A stretch of 64,000 nucleotides of DNA from Megalonaias nervosa (GCA_016617855.1 JAECUM010003209.1:62001-126000), one strand, 5' to 3'. Positions 25,192 through 34,708 are shown, numbered from the stretch's first letter. Numbers and translations are program-made. The notes: a model not told the origin generated them from the letters alone.

Positions 25192-25700
25192 TTAATTCAG
25201 TGGTGAGAAAACTATATTGATCGCTTGTGATCCGCGTAAACATATCACGAAATTGATTCCATTGTGGTCGGCGGCACACCAAATCCATCGAATGTTTCCA
25301 AGGCCATGCGCGTCAATACTACGAAATATCATCAACATGTTACATTTGTCGGGGATTACTTTTGGTACATGTGCGTATCGCTGAGTAAGATATATGACGT
25401 CAATAGGTTTTATGTGCTGGCATCGTGAAAATGTTTGATTTTCAAGCATCACATCGTCGTACACAGCAAGATTGTTTTTGTTGGCATCCAAGTCGTTAAT
25501 TAATGGTAGGGGCTTCATCGATAGTGGCAAAGAAATCGACGAAAGCGTTGTTACCACTTCTCAACGATCTTTGCTTACTGAACTCTTTTCGAACATTTTT
25601 AAACATCATAGCACGGTTGATCACCAACAGATGGTGCGATCACATACAACAGATCACAGGTTAACCATCTTACAACAATAGTCAGCAACAGTTGAGTTTT
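25192..25700 (-). pseudogene. Polinton FtsK/HerA-type packaging ATPase, C-terminal part
   Basis: The 121-residue frame carries NLAVYDDVMLENQ, a Walker B strand of the A32-like genome-packaging ATPase family, followed by FSRCQHIKPIDVIYLTQRY and VIPDKCNMLMIF. Upstream, after frameshifts, the segment LLYVIAPSVGDQP fits the region between Walker A and Walker B. The Walker A loop is not visible. The enzyme would have pumped the genome into capsids. Confidence 0.65.
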
Positions 25701-26331
25701 CCTGATGAGGCATGGCCAATGATTATTGCACAAACTGAGTTTGGAAACATGGTTCCATCACCATGCTTGGACGGTTTAGATTTTGCTTGTGTGGAGAAGT
25801 TAATGACATTGAAATCATATTATATGCGATGTCGCACGAAAACACGCACCGCAAATTCGAGTTCAAACACGTAATGGAAGAGCAGAGATTGCTGAAACTT
25901 GTGTTCGATGTGAAGCGAAAAAGTTCACGTTCACCAGGAACTCTGCAAACGGTTTTTAAAAATAGTCTGTGGCGGTGATATCCGAGCTGCATTAACAAAG
26001 TTACCAGGAACACCATGGAGTAAGTATCTAGGTTAAAAGCATCTTCCGAGATACAATTACTTTGGGCCTGGTACACGGCTTGATATACGACTTGATTCTA
26101 GCAACCAACGAAGGCCTGGTGAAACACCTGTCAACCCTGTTGATGCTGCATGTTAACGACATGAACTTGCATATAAAGCGTCCAATGATATCAGTGGGTG
26201 TAAACGTGCAGATGTGGATCTGACCCATGACTTGAATTCGATTAATCCAACATTGCGAAAACGAATCGCACAATGGGTCGTCAAAGGAGATATGAAAGCA
26301 AAGATTGAATTGGGAGGCAAAGTCACTCAGT
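25700..26331 (+). pseudogene. Unidentified plus-strand Polinton frames
   Basis: Several broken plus-strand frames precede the integrase, including HENTHRKFEFKHVMEEQRLL and, at the end, NPTLRKRIAQWVVKGDMKAK followed by a TAA at about 26331. They may be one decayed gene upstream of the integrase. I do not recognise the family. Confidence 0.3.
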
Positions 26332-26399
26332 AAAAGTAAAAATTATACCAATATAAACAAACAAACAATGGACACAAAGAGCCGGATATTATCCAAAAC

Positions 26400-27390
26400 A
26401 TATTACACTGCGCACGGGTACTAGAGAGGTGAAGACGCCGTGGAACAGGTAGCCAGTGCAGCCAAGACCACTCATGGGATTGCCCGAACATGGTTGGCCA
26501 AACAAGCGCAGTGGCAAATTTATTGACCGGTACCAAGACAAATTTCACATGGTTGGTTTGTCGTCCAAACACCAAATGAAGTTCTTCAGGCTGATTTGTT
26601 ATTTCTTCTACATGATCGTGTCCGTGATCGACAAGGTCAATTAGGAATCAACATGTGCGCGATAACCATTGTCGATGTGGTCAGGTGATACACAGAAGCG
26701 GAGCCGTTGACTTGAAAAGATTATGCAAGTGTTAAATATGCACTCGAGTGTATTAATGCACTCGGACGGCTCGCATGGTAACGATTCTTAGAAATAGATC
26801 CTGGCAAAGAATTTCTCGGATCTGTGGCTGTGATGTTGGCCAAACACTATGTGCGAGTACGTGTCGGACATGTCAAGGTACACCGTGACCAAGCTATTGT
26901 GGAATGATTTAATCGCATTGTTGCAGAACGGTTATTCGGTCATCAGTACGCACAGGAATTGTTGATTAGGTCAGAGCGGTCTCGGGATTAGGTAGCATGA
27001 CTTCCATTGGTCATAGCAGCGCTAAATAATGAAGCCACACGCAAAACGGGATATAAAAAAACCCAGCCAATGCGATTTGACCGTCAAGGTTACTCTAAAA
27101 ATGATTTCATAGCCAGCACCGTTATAAACACTCGAGGACAAGATTGTTTGGTATTGTGCACCTGGAGAGTTGGAAGGCGGGCAACAACGTCGTGCAACTG
27201 ACCAGGTATGTTCCGTGGATGTATTCACGATTTCGGAACGGACTGTTACTCCAAGACAACCAACACGTTATCGATTGGGGCCATCATTACCTGGTGGACC
27301 AAGCCTCCCAGCCCAGCATTTGTGCCAGAGGAATTGCAAGTCGTTCCAGCAAATATGGAACAGCCACCAAGATTTGTTTTAACACGTTGA
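26400..27390 (+). pseudogene. Polinton retrovirus-type (rve) integrase, decayed
   Basis: The three acidic catalytic residues of an rve integrase are still visible. The first Asp is in VLQADLLFLLHDRV, the second in DPGKEFLGS, and the Glu in DQAIVE, followed by a stop and then FNRIVAERLFGHQYA. A C-terminal chromo-like tail follows in another frame: GELEGGQQRRATDQV, then FVPEELQVVPANMEQPP, ending at about 27390. At least three in-frame stops plus frameshifts interrupt it. TGA after AIVE and TGA before LPLVIAAL are each one C-to-T change from CGA, consistent with CpG decay. The enzyme would have inserted the element into the genome. Confidence 0.8.
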
Positions 27391-27404
27391 CATGTTAACC
27401 AGTA

Positions 27405-28191
27405 TTAATCGCAAAGTTGGCTTGCAACAGCATGATGACCAAAAGTATAAGTGGCGATTCCATCGGAGAGTATCCTTAGCTTGGTATCGAGCGAAGACAA
27501 ACTCACTTTAGTGCATCGGTACAAACCCATGCGATGTTTTTTTGATCGGAGCATACTTGTGGTATGTGCAAATTCACGTCGGTCTCGAAGACATTCCATG
27601 CATAGTTCTTGCTTCAGATCTTTTTCTACAATCACCTTTGGAACACTTTTGGTCTTTTAATGTTTTGGGTTCGACTACAATCGAGTACATTTTGGATCGC
27701 AGTCCCAATACTCTTCAATTAGTTTACCCAAGCATTCGTCTTTGAACTTGCCAACCACATCGGCGTTGCTAAACAGCAGATGTTTTTTCGGATACTTGCT
27801 GTTATCAAATTCGTTGACCAAGCTTGGCTATGCCATTTCCGCGTACACATCATCGGTGGTGATATGCATCAGCAGCGAGTCATTGTCAGTGTATAGCACC
27901 TTGACCCGATCCTGATAAAACGATTTGATCTTGTCATAGTAGAACTTGTTCATTAGCAGCTTCAACAAATCCGGCATGGACGAACCAACATAGCTTGGTT
28001 TTAACAGCGTTAGTCTTGATTTTTTTTTTTACTGGAACGGCAGTAAGTCCACCATCAAAGATTTGTCTGGATTCAAAGACTGGGTCCGCAATAAACCTTC
28101 GAAGTTTGTCTTGCTTACTATCACGAACAAGATCGCCTCGAATTCGTTTACGCATATTCTCCATGTTCTTCCCAAACACAGAATTGTTCAT
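27405..28191 (-). pseudogene. Polinton protein-primed DNA polymerase B, C-terminal fragment
   Basis: The 85-residue frame 27934-28191 begins NNSVFGKNMENMRKRIRGDL, the fingers/palm region after motif B of Polinton PolB. Downstream, VLYTDNDSLLM is the motif C palm signature with the second acidic neighbourhood altered (an N where T is usual). The final frame (27405-27635) ends with KVSLSSLDTKLRILSDGIAT and YTFGHHA, the usual extreme C-terminus. The exonuclease and most of the palm are missing, so the element is truncated here. Confidence 0.75.
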
Positions 28192-28451
28192 TATTACTCA
28201 CTTGTTTTTGCTTCGTTCGCTTGACAATTGCGTCTGAAAATTGTTTCAGTTGCTTGCACTGCTGTTCACCTTGCGTCCTCATAATACCATTCGTATATCC
28301 ACTGAAGAGAAGTGAGTTTGGATGCCACTCTTCTGTTTAATGCCAAAAGCAACTGTTCCATCAGCCTGCTTTTCTTAGTCACTGACCTCATAAAAAATGT
28401 CATTCGCTTCAGACGTAGTGGGCGAGTTGTTTCTTTTGAGGATGCACTCTT

Positions 28452-28775
28452 TCACGTACAATATTCTGCAATTCTTTTTAGTTTTATTTGCCTCAAAACT
28501 CTGCCTAAGTTTCTTTTTCGTTCTATTTCTAAGGTCGCTCTCAGATTAACTAACTTACCGGAGAATGTGTACAACATTTTTTGTGCTTCTTTAATAGACC
28601 AGTTTAATGCATTCAAACGATACAGCGATCTCAGTTTATCCGCCACATTTTTGATATTCCAATCATTTGGCAGGTATATGCCACTATTACAAACGTCCAT
28701 AATTTCCTTCGGTATACTTTGGCAGTCAATTGCCTTGTTATTTCTTGACATTTGTATATAAACAGCCACACGCAT
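28452..28775 (-). CDS. Unidentified 107-residue helical protein
   Basis: This open frame is Lys/Arg/Leu-rich, with NVADKLRSLYRLNALNWSIK and ERKRNLGRVLRQIKLKR. It sits upstream of the PolB fragment on the same strand, where variable Polinton genes are common. I do not recognise it, and it may be a fragment. Confidence 0.3.
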   Translation of the reverse strand: MRVAVYIQMSRNNKAIDCQSIPKEIMDVCNSGIYLPNDWNIKNVADKLRSLYRLNALNWSIKEAQKMLYTFSGKLVNLRATLEIERKRNLGRVLRQIKLKRIAEYCT

Positions 28776-28799
28776 TTTTTCAATATAGGAATATTAACA

Positions 28800-29700
28800 A
28801 CTCAATTAATATATCAAGGTGCAAGCATAGCTTTGGAAAAAAAATCAATACAGAACTTTTTGTTGATATAGTAATACAAGTCTGTCTGTATGCAGTAGAT
28901 TCATTGATTGTGTATATTGATCGCTACCATAGGCTTCCCTGAATATGTACACTCTGCGGGATTTCGTTTCTACAATCAAAACAGAGTATTACCAAAAGCT
29001 GGGGTTTAGCCCTTTTTTAATAACCCTTCGGGGACACTTCCATCCGGACGAGACTCTACGTGACGTGAGTGTGTACGTTTGTGTATGCGGACAAAATTAG
29101 AAGTGTTCAAGCCACCGCATCCAATCAAAATTAAGCTGTTAAAATTTGAACGCTGTTCCTACATGATCAAGACAAGGGGAGCACACAACTTTAATAGACT
29201 GATAAATAGGCAATTTTCCACTGCCGGTCCGTGTTTGTACAAATACCTTTCACTCAAATACAACTGTAATGGCTTCCCTCTGATACGTAGTCATACTTTC
29301 GGTGTTAAATTTACAATGTATCCTTTTTAAATCAATTGCCTCGACCATTTTCGGCGATGTGCACCGCTGTTACACCTGTTGATTATTTGGCATTATATAC
29401 TAAGGGAGGCAACTCATGACATCCAATAGATGTCGCTAGGACAAAACACTAAAATGTATGTTCGATCCGCCAAGGTGTAGATAAGGTTGTCATATCAGAA
29501 CCTTGGCTAGCGAAGATGATAGGAACCTTGCCTAACGAAGATGCTGGTGATGTAGAACTAGTAACGGAAGGTCATGTGGTGTATATAGGACAGTACATTA
29601 TAGCTGGAGCTGTGCAAACAAATACCGAAAACTTCCGAGTACCACGATATCGTAGAACCCGCTATATTGTAGGAAGCTGCTATACTTTTCGTAATTATAT
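28800..29700. other. No supported gene
   Basis: Mixed-composition sequence without recognisable domains lies between the decayed Polinton and the SINE. It may include the eroded end of the fossil element. Confidence 0.4.
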
Positions 29701-29709
29701 CTAGAAGTA

Positions 29710-29935
29710 CGATAGATGACCCGGATGCGTGAGGTCGCGGGTTCGAACCCCGGCTGAGTCATAACAAAGACTTTAAAAAATGGTAATAGCAGCTGCCTCT
29801 CTCGGCGCTTAGCATTAACAAGTTAGGGCTGGTCGGCCTGGTGTCAGAATAATTTGACTGGGTGAGATATGATGTTAAATGTCTGCTGCATGCTAGACAT
29901 CACTATAAACTGCCACATTGCAAACATCGTAGCAA
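29710..29935 (+). mobile_element. tRNA-type SINE fragment with conserved molluscan tail
   Basis: A Pol III B box with its stem, GCGGGTTCGAACCCCGGC, is followed by a body with GGTAATAGCAGCTGCCTCTC, GGCGCTTAGCATTAACAAG and GGGCTGGTCGGCCTGGTGTC, then AATTTGACTGGGTG. The body matches, from memory, the conserved central domain of SINEs widespread in bivalves (MetaSINE-like). The A box is not recognisable, so the 5' end is truncated or diverged. A CA microsatellite begins near its 3' end. Confidence 0.65.
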
Positions 29936-29968
29936 TTTGACTCAGATTGTTAATGCTACATTAAAAAT

Positions 29969-29970
<2 letters not shown>

Positions 29971-30016
<46 letters not shown>
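29971..30016. repeat. (CA)n microsatellite
   Basis: A run of CA dinucleotides follows the SINE tail. Confidence 0.95.
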
Positions 30017-30020
<4 letters not shown>

Positions 30021-30180
30021 GCGCCCGCAGGATTTTTTGCGGGGGGGGGGGTCAGTCAGCAGTCACGGCCAGGAGAGTTAGTAAAAAAAGCAGTCTGAAA
30101 CTAAAGCTAATATTTACTAAGCGTTTTGAACAGAATCTTGTGACATATTTTCAGCTTCATTTGCAAGATTAAACTTGTCG

Positions 30181-30183
<3 letters not shown>

Positions 30184-30246
<63 letters not shown>

Positions 30247-30257
30247 CATAACTATGC

Positions 30258-30287
<30 letters not shown>
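30184..30287. repeat. (AT)n microsatellite with palindromic centre
   Basis: A long TA run is interrupted by AGCATAACTATGCTATATA and then resumes. The whole stretch can fold on itself. Confidence 0.95.
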
Positions 30288-30291
<4 letters not shown>

Positions 30292-30966
30292 GTACGATTT
30301 CCAGTGGGGTCACGTGACCCCCCTTGACCCATGCACACACATACAGCACGAGCGACAGTTGACCAGTCTAAAGTACAGCAATTGTTTTCTTTAGACTGGT
30401 ACTCTGCCGTGCCTACACATAAAGGCCAGAAACGACTTTTTTGTACCCAATTTCCGAATGTGATCTTTAAAAAATCCACCCCCACCCCCCAGCAGCAACA
30501 CATGAATAACTGCTTTTTATTGTTGTATTGACAAAATCATGGTTTGGAAAATTTACAGGCATAGAATAAGTCCATATATTCTCCTACAACGTACTTGGTA
30601 AAATCTGCACATTTTGCACTAAACCTACAATCTAAGACGCCTCCCCTGTGTCACAGAATAAGGCAACAAATAACTTGGTTTCGCCTTAGAACGATTCGAT
30701 CATTTTTTGTCGTACATGCGTACAACACTATCTAGGGTGGATAATTGTTTTTTTTTTTTTTTTGCTAAGCGACTGAACTAGCATGTATCTCGTCGTAGAT
30801 CGCTTGCGGCGAGAGACACTACAAGCACGGCATGCACGGGTATTTACCCTTACTAAGACTCATTCCCCTGGAGATTTAAGACAAGTTTCTTATCTAATTG
30901 ACACATTGGTCTTTTGGATTTTGTCAAGGAGTGTACGTTCTCCATTTTTGTTCTACTGTCATATGG

Positions 30967-30972
30967 GTAAGT
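30967..30972. repeat. 6-bp target site duplication, left
   Basis: GTAAGT immediately precedes the left inverted repeat and recurs at 49076-49081 immediately after the right one. Six bases is the duplication length known for Polintons. Confidence 0.85.
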
Positions 30973-31514
30973 AGTAGTATATGGGGGCGATGTACGGACA
31001 ATGGGAATTAACAATACAGACCCCCCTGGGGGGATATACGGACAAGATTTATACGGACAAATGGAACACCCTGGGGGGATATACGGACAATGGGAGTTAT
31101 CATTTAAAACATGGGCACCATACGGACAAGATTTATACGGACAAATGGCACACCCTGGGGTATATACGGACAATGGGAATTTTGTATAGGGACAATAGGA
31201 ATGGAACAGGTGGGATGACGTCATGGTACTGGACACTTGTAACAATCTGGCAAGGGGTTGACCTGAATACGCGCAGCTACTCTAGGGAGGGACAAACACA
31301 AGAGACATATACAACACAACCATAAATTGATGAACATCAATCTATCATACCTAAATTATACAATCGACTAAAAAAAATTTTAGGCAAGAGAAAGTAAATC
31401 TTTTCTAGGCAATAGATTTACCCATTACATATATATTATACAACAAGTAAAAACATTTTTAGGCAAGAAAGAATAAATCTTTTCGAGGCATAGGAAGTGG
31501 CCCTGAAAAGGGCG
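30973..31514. repeat. Left terminal inverted repeat of the Polinton
   Basis: About 540 bp match the reverse complement of 48550-49075 with few differences. The main length difference is a 15-bp unit (GATTTATACGGACAA) present here and absent on the right. The outer 190 bp carry about seven copies of TAYACGGACAA in blocks with CACCCTGGGG. The inner end carries the histone-like 3' stem-loop. Such repeats are probable origins for protein-primed replication. Confidence 0.95.
31475..31514 (-). terminator. Histone-type 3' processing signal in left TIR
   Basis: On the minus strand the sequence reads CGCCCTTTTCAGGGCC (31499-31514), then 14 bases, then GAAAAGATTTA. The 16-nt block has a six-base-pair stem (outer pair C-C mismatched here) and a TTTC loop. 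It is positioned downstream of the minus-strand gene at 31668-32102. The form and spacing match the stem-loop plus downstream element of replication-dependent histone mRNAs. Confidence 0.75.
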
Positions 31515-31667
31515 TTTGGGTTTTTCTATTTTCTTCAGTTCTTACACCAGCTTCGTAATTTTCAAATTATTCCTTTCTTCTTCTTCTTTTCTTCTTCTGC
31601 TATCCAGTCTGGATGTCCCATGGCTCTAAATTTTTGCTGTATTTTCATCCAGTTTTTATTCAGTCTG

Positions 31668-32102
31668 TCAAAGCCCTCTTTCTTTTGTTTTTTGGTTTTC
31701 CTTCTCCTTTCTCTCTTTTGTCCATTTCTCTTTGATTTTCTTCACCTCTTCTCCCATTACCTTTTTCATAATGTCTTCTCCTTTCTTTAAACCGTCAAAG
31801 CCGTTTTTGACAGAAGGCCACTCGGTTAAATGGAATGTCTTCCAGAAAAACACCTGTCTTCTATAACAATATCAATAAACTGTTTCAAGGTTCCCACTCT
31901 TACATATGTTAGGTCTATTAAGCCTCTCAACTTCTCCGCTTCCTCAACTATCATCCCTTGTAATTCATAACTGGCTACTTTCAGTCTGGTCACCAAGTCT
32001 TGGCTGCCCGGGAACCTCCATTCTTTTTCAAGCCTATCCAGTAGAGTATGATCCATCCATCATCCAGTACCAACTGTCTTTTAATTGGTTAAATGCATCC
32101 AT
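31668..32102 (-). pseudogene. TIR-proximal gene L1, unknown, frameshifted
   Basis: An ATG at 32100-32102 starts MDAFNQLKDSWYWMMDG just after the promoter block. The frame closes after about 20 codons, but a neighbouring frame (31826-32056) continues DRLEKEWRFPGSQDLVTRLK and later VEEAEKLRGLIDLTYVRVG. A second shift leads to a Lys/Glu-rich tail ending at 31668 (KKVMGEEVKKIKEKWTKE). It is helical and unlike known families. It reads outward into the left inverted repeat and its stem-loop terminator. Confidence 0.5.
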
Positions 32103-32104
32103 CT

Positions 32105-32195
32105 TGATAGGTGTTGACTAGTCAACATGGGTAGCCAGACTGACGAGCGTTCCACGTTATATACGTCAAGCACGGACGTGAACGAAAACATCCCT
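32105..32195 (-). promoter_or_regulatory. Shared promoter block, gene L1
   Basis: Read on the minus strand, AGGGATGTTTTCGTTCACG and TCCGTGCTTGACG precede a TATA box (TATATAA, 32158-32164), followed by CAGTCTGGCTACCCAT and then the start region. The same order occurs before genes L2 and L3. CACGTC resembles a CRE-type site. Confidence 0.6.
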
Positions 32196-32384
32196 TACAC
32201 TCACTTCACATATTATCTACTATCCACACAAACGAACGGGAAAGCATAAAACATACCATATCTACTATCCACACAAACGGACGCGAACGCAAAACACACA
32301 AACACATACACACACATATCAGTAAAGGAGTGAGTGTTTATAGTCACACTACTATACATTTACACAAATTGGCAAATTGAATAG

Positions 32385-32424
32385 CATCTCTTTTCTAGAG
32401 ATCTGGTTAGCCCTGAGAAGGGCT
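32385..32424 (-). terminator. Histone-type 3' processing signal of gene L2
   Basis: On the minus strand AGCCCTTCTCAGGGCT (32409-32424) forms a perfect six-base-pair stem with a TCTC loop. It is followed by AACCA, and 13 bases after the stem comes GAAAAGAGATG. AAAAGAG is complementary to CUCUUUU, the kind of sequence at the 5' end of U7 snRNA. It lies about 230 bases after the stop of gene L2. Confidence 0.8.
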
Positions 32425-32656
32425 GTTTTTAGAACTTCAGATGCACCTGGCTAATGGTGACATCTCCCAGGCCGGGCACAACACACACAACGACGGCTCC
32501 AGACCTGCTCCCAACTGATGTTTTTCCTGTGAGTGCAGAGGGAGGTTGACTGGCTTCAGATCCCCAATCTTCAGTTTCTGGGATTCTGAAGACTACCCTC
32601 TGTCTTTTTCTGTTCTGTAGCCGGGGATGATGTTGCTGACGCTGTGGCTCCCATTC

Positions 32657-33010
32657 TTACCGCTGTCTCTCCAAGTCCTCCAAGACCTCCTCCCAGTTTT
32701 CCATCTGAGGGACAGCGACTCTTGGTACTGGTGGAAGTGGTTGTGGTTGTGGCTGTGGCTGTCTTTGTTGTGGTGCTGCTACTGTCTGTGGAGGCGTCCT
32801 CACCTCAGGCTTGACCTCACGCACAGGTCTTACCATGAGGTGAGGCAGGATCCCTCGCTTCTTTTCCTTCTCCTCTTCTTTCTTTTTCTCTTCCTCTTCC
32901 TCTATCCTGGCTTCTTCTGCAATGGCCTCCATGGCCAGCTCGTCCAGGAGGCGTCTGGCATACTCCAGGTGCATCTGAAGTTTTAAAAGTTTTGCGATTC
33001 TGCTACTCAA
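32657..33010 (-). CDS. TIR-proximal gene L2, coiled-coil protein of unknown function
   Basis: By alignment with gene L3 the start should be the TTG at 33008-33010 (SSRIAKLLKL, matching MPSRLAKLNE of L3). The ATG may have been lost, or translation may begin at MHLEYARRLL nine codons later. The frame is open further upstream, but that part lies in the promoter block. The protein has a helical N-terminus, a Glu/Lys coiled coil, a Pro/Gln-rich linker and a C-terminal NWEEVLEDLERQR. Function unknown. Confidence 0.55.
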   Translation of the reverse strand: MSSRIAKLLKLQMHLEYARRLLDELAMEAIAEEARIEEEEEKKKEEEKEKKRGILPHLMVRPVREVKPEVRTPPQTVAAPQQRQPQPQPQPLPPVPRVAVPQMENWEEVLEDLERQR

Positions 33011-33011
33011 G

Positions 33012-33105
33012 TTCAGTGTTGATACGTCAACGATGGGTAGCCAGACTAACGATCGCATCGGTTTATACACTTGAAGCACGGACGTGAAGGTAAACATTCC
33101 CTGAC
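33012..33105 (-). promoter_or_regulatory. Shared promoter block, gene L2
   Basis: The minus strand reads CACGTCCGTGCTTCAAG, then TATAAACCG as TATA box, then AGTCTGGCTACCCATCG. It corresponds step by step to the blocks before L1 and L3. Confidence 0.6.
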
Positions 33106-33318
33106 ACCAAAACTTACCATCACATTAAACGCGCGGACCTAAAAGAAAGACTCACGTTGACTTTTTTACTTACAAACACAGACAAGCACTATTCGACAAG
33201 ACAGAGAAACAAAGGGTGGATTTGTTTTACTGACAAAAGAAACGAAGTTCTTATAGACACACTTCTATTTTTTTTTTAAACATGCAAACACACAATTTTT
33301 TTTTTGGCAATTGAATTA

Positions 33319-33360
33319 GTATGTCTTTTCGAAAGTATTGAGGTAGTGATGGCAATCTTT
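33319..33360 (-). terminator. Decayed histone-type 3' signal of gene L3
   Basis: The downstream element survives (CTTTCGAAAAGACATAC on the minus strand, followed by TTCAATTGCC as in the other copies). The position where the stem-loop belongs reads AGATTGCCATCACTAC and no longer pairs. It lies about 130 bases after the stop of gene L3. Confidence 0.4.
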
Positions 33361-33490
33361 TTTACTGTCTAAGATTGCGTCTCCGTCTGGCGGCAGGCTT
33401 TCCTTTACGATACGGCCTGCTTCTGCGGAAAGAGAAGGAGAACTCCTTGGTGTCTACTCGACAGTCAACAAAACCTCTGTCTGGTTTTTG

Positions 33491-33730
33491 CTACTGCTGC
33501 TGTTGCTGCTGTTGTTGTTGTTGCTGTTCTCTCTGCTTCTGAAGTCTGTTCTTCTCTGTCCATTCTTCTTGTTCTATCTTGATTTCCTCTCTGAAGACCT
33601 CTTCTATCAGGTCTTGGGCTATTGATAACATCCTGACATTCTCTATCTCGTCAGGATTCGGTATCAGGTTTAGCCTGACACGATGTAAATTGACGTAAGC
33701 TTCGTTCAGCTTGGCTAGTCTGGAAGGCAT
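33491..33730 (-). CDS. TIR-proximal gene L3, coiled coil with polyglutamine tail
   Basis: The 79-residue protein starts MPSRLAKLNEAYVNLHRV. It has a middle helix (MLSIAQDLIEEVFREEIKI) and a Glu/Lys/Gln-rich end that finishes in eleven glutamines. The ATG at 33728-33730 was chosen because it sits at the same place after the promoter block as in L1 and L2; the frame is open about 22 codons further upstream. The N-terminus resembles L2, so the two are probably paralogues. Function unknown. Confidence 0.6.
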   Translation of the reverse strand: MPSRLAKLNEAYVNLHRVRLNLIPNPDEIENVRMLSIAQDLIEEVFREEIKIEQEEWTEKNRLQKQREQQQQQQQQQQQ

Positions 33731-33734
33731 CTTC

Positions 33735-33830
33735 ATAGGTTCACGACTCAGCAGTGGATGGCCACACTGGAGTCCGACTCGCTTGATATGGTTCAAACGC
33801 GGACGCGATAGAAAACATCCCTACTAGGGT
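33735..33830 (-). promoter_or_regulatory. Shared promoter block, gene L3
   Basis: The minus strand reads AGGGATGTTTTCTATCGCG, TCCGCGTTTGAAC, then CATATCAAG in place of the TATA box, and GTGTGGCCATCCA before the start. It is the most diverged of the three blocks. Confidence 0.5.
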
Positions 33831-33962
33831 TTTTTTTGTTGGGTCGAAACGTTATGATAGCGAAGTGTCATGGTGAGGGATAGAGAGAAGTCAAAGGGCA
33901 TATATTCACAGACTTTTTTGAAAACAAACGACAGACACATGTTTTTCAAAACACAACATTTT

Positions 33963-33968
33963 TATTCA
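33963..33968 (-). terminator. Poly(A) signal after the protease gene
   Basis: AATAAA on the minus strand lies about 170 bases after the protease stop, so the structural gene cluster appears to use ordinary polyadenylation, unlike the terminal genes. Confidence 0.5.
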
Positions 33969-34137
33969 ACAAACAATGAACCACTAACAATTAACAATGA
34001 CATCAAATAAACTATTTTTGACTAGGTTGACAACGTTGTGAAATCATGTGAGATTTCCATTGATGGAAGTCATGAGGCCATTGATGTACACTACGTTTCC
34101 TAGCTAAATACAAAAGATATCCATAATGGTCATATAA

Positions 34138-34569
34138 CTATCGATCTACTTTCTCATCGTTTCTAGAAGAGTTACTATCAAAATAAGTCACTAAATGTTC
34201 TAAAGGATATCCAAGACTGCGTTGATGAAGAAAATACACACAATATTGTCCACACACCATGGAATCTGTGCCTTGTAATTTCACATTATTGTATCGTGTC
34301 GTCTGGACATTTCTTCTAATAGAGTCAATGATGTCGTCTTCCAAAGGGGGTAATCCATACGAATCAAAATATTCCACACAATCCTCTTGAGGGAAGTAGA
34401 CGGCGACCCAGTGAGTTCCTGGGAGATGACTGTTGTCCGTGTTGATGACATAAGCTTGATGGTCTTGAGGTTTGCGATGAGGTAGTTCATCTTTAGCGCA
34501 CACGACAGGATTCCAAGAAGCAGTATACGAACTGTTATTCAAAAGGTAATAAAGTTCCCAGGTATCCAT
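34138..34569 (-). CDS. Adenain-like cysteine protease
   Basis: The 143-residue protein is an adenovirus-type (C5/ULP-like) protease that would mature virion proteins. Catalytic positions are visible in order: His in LPGTHWVAVYF, Asp in VEYFDSYGLPP, Gln in VKLQGTDSMVCGQYC, and the nucleophile Cys in VCGQYC. An ATG at 34567-34569 (MDTWELYYLLNN) fits the short N-terminus of the family better than the upstream non-ATG start. The gene is intact. It is downstream of the major capsid gene on the same strand. Confidence 0.9.
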   Translation of the reverse strand: MDTWELYYLLNNSSYTASWNPVVCAKDELPHRKPQDHQAYVINTDNSHLPGTHWVAVYFPQEDCVEYFDSYGLPPLEDDIIDSIRRNVQTTRYNNVKLQGTDSMVCGQYCVYFLHQRSLGYPLEHLVTYFDSNSSRNDEKVDR

Positions 34570-34708
34570 TTTTTCTTGGTTTTTTTTCACAGGTAATAAT
34601 AAGTCATCAATTCAATCCTGACGTTTTGCTTGAAAAGCTCTGTCAAGTAGCCGTTTCTTAGCTTCGTCTCCCAGCTCTGGGCTAAGAGAGCTTCGATGCG
34701 ATAGATCT

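Larger units (their letters stand above)
22300..28800. mobile_element. Decayed Polinton/Maverick element
   Basis: Base composition changes from AT-rich to balanced near 22.3 kb, and fragments of Polinton genes follow: pVI-like, minor capsid, small unknown proteins and packaging ATPase on the minus strand, integrase on the plus strand, and the C-terminus of PolB on the minus strand. The order ATPase, minor capsid, pVI-like in the direction of transcription is the same as in the younger element at 30973-49075. Every gene is interrupted by stops or frameshifts. The major capsid protein, protease and most of PolB are absent, and I could not locate inverted repeats. Boundaries are approximate. Confidence 0.8.

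Noticed and set aside
29730..29757. Genuine tRNA gene
   Set aside because: Only the T-arm and B box are present; there is no acceptor stem, D-arm or anticodon arm, and a SINE body follows.
31497..31790. Plus-strand hydrophobic open frame
   Set aside because: It is the complement of the Lys/Glu-rich L1 gene tail; similar shadows occur opposite other coiled-coil genes, for example 46922-47143 and 47607-47867.
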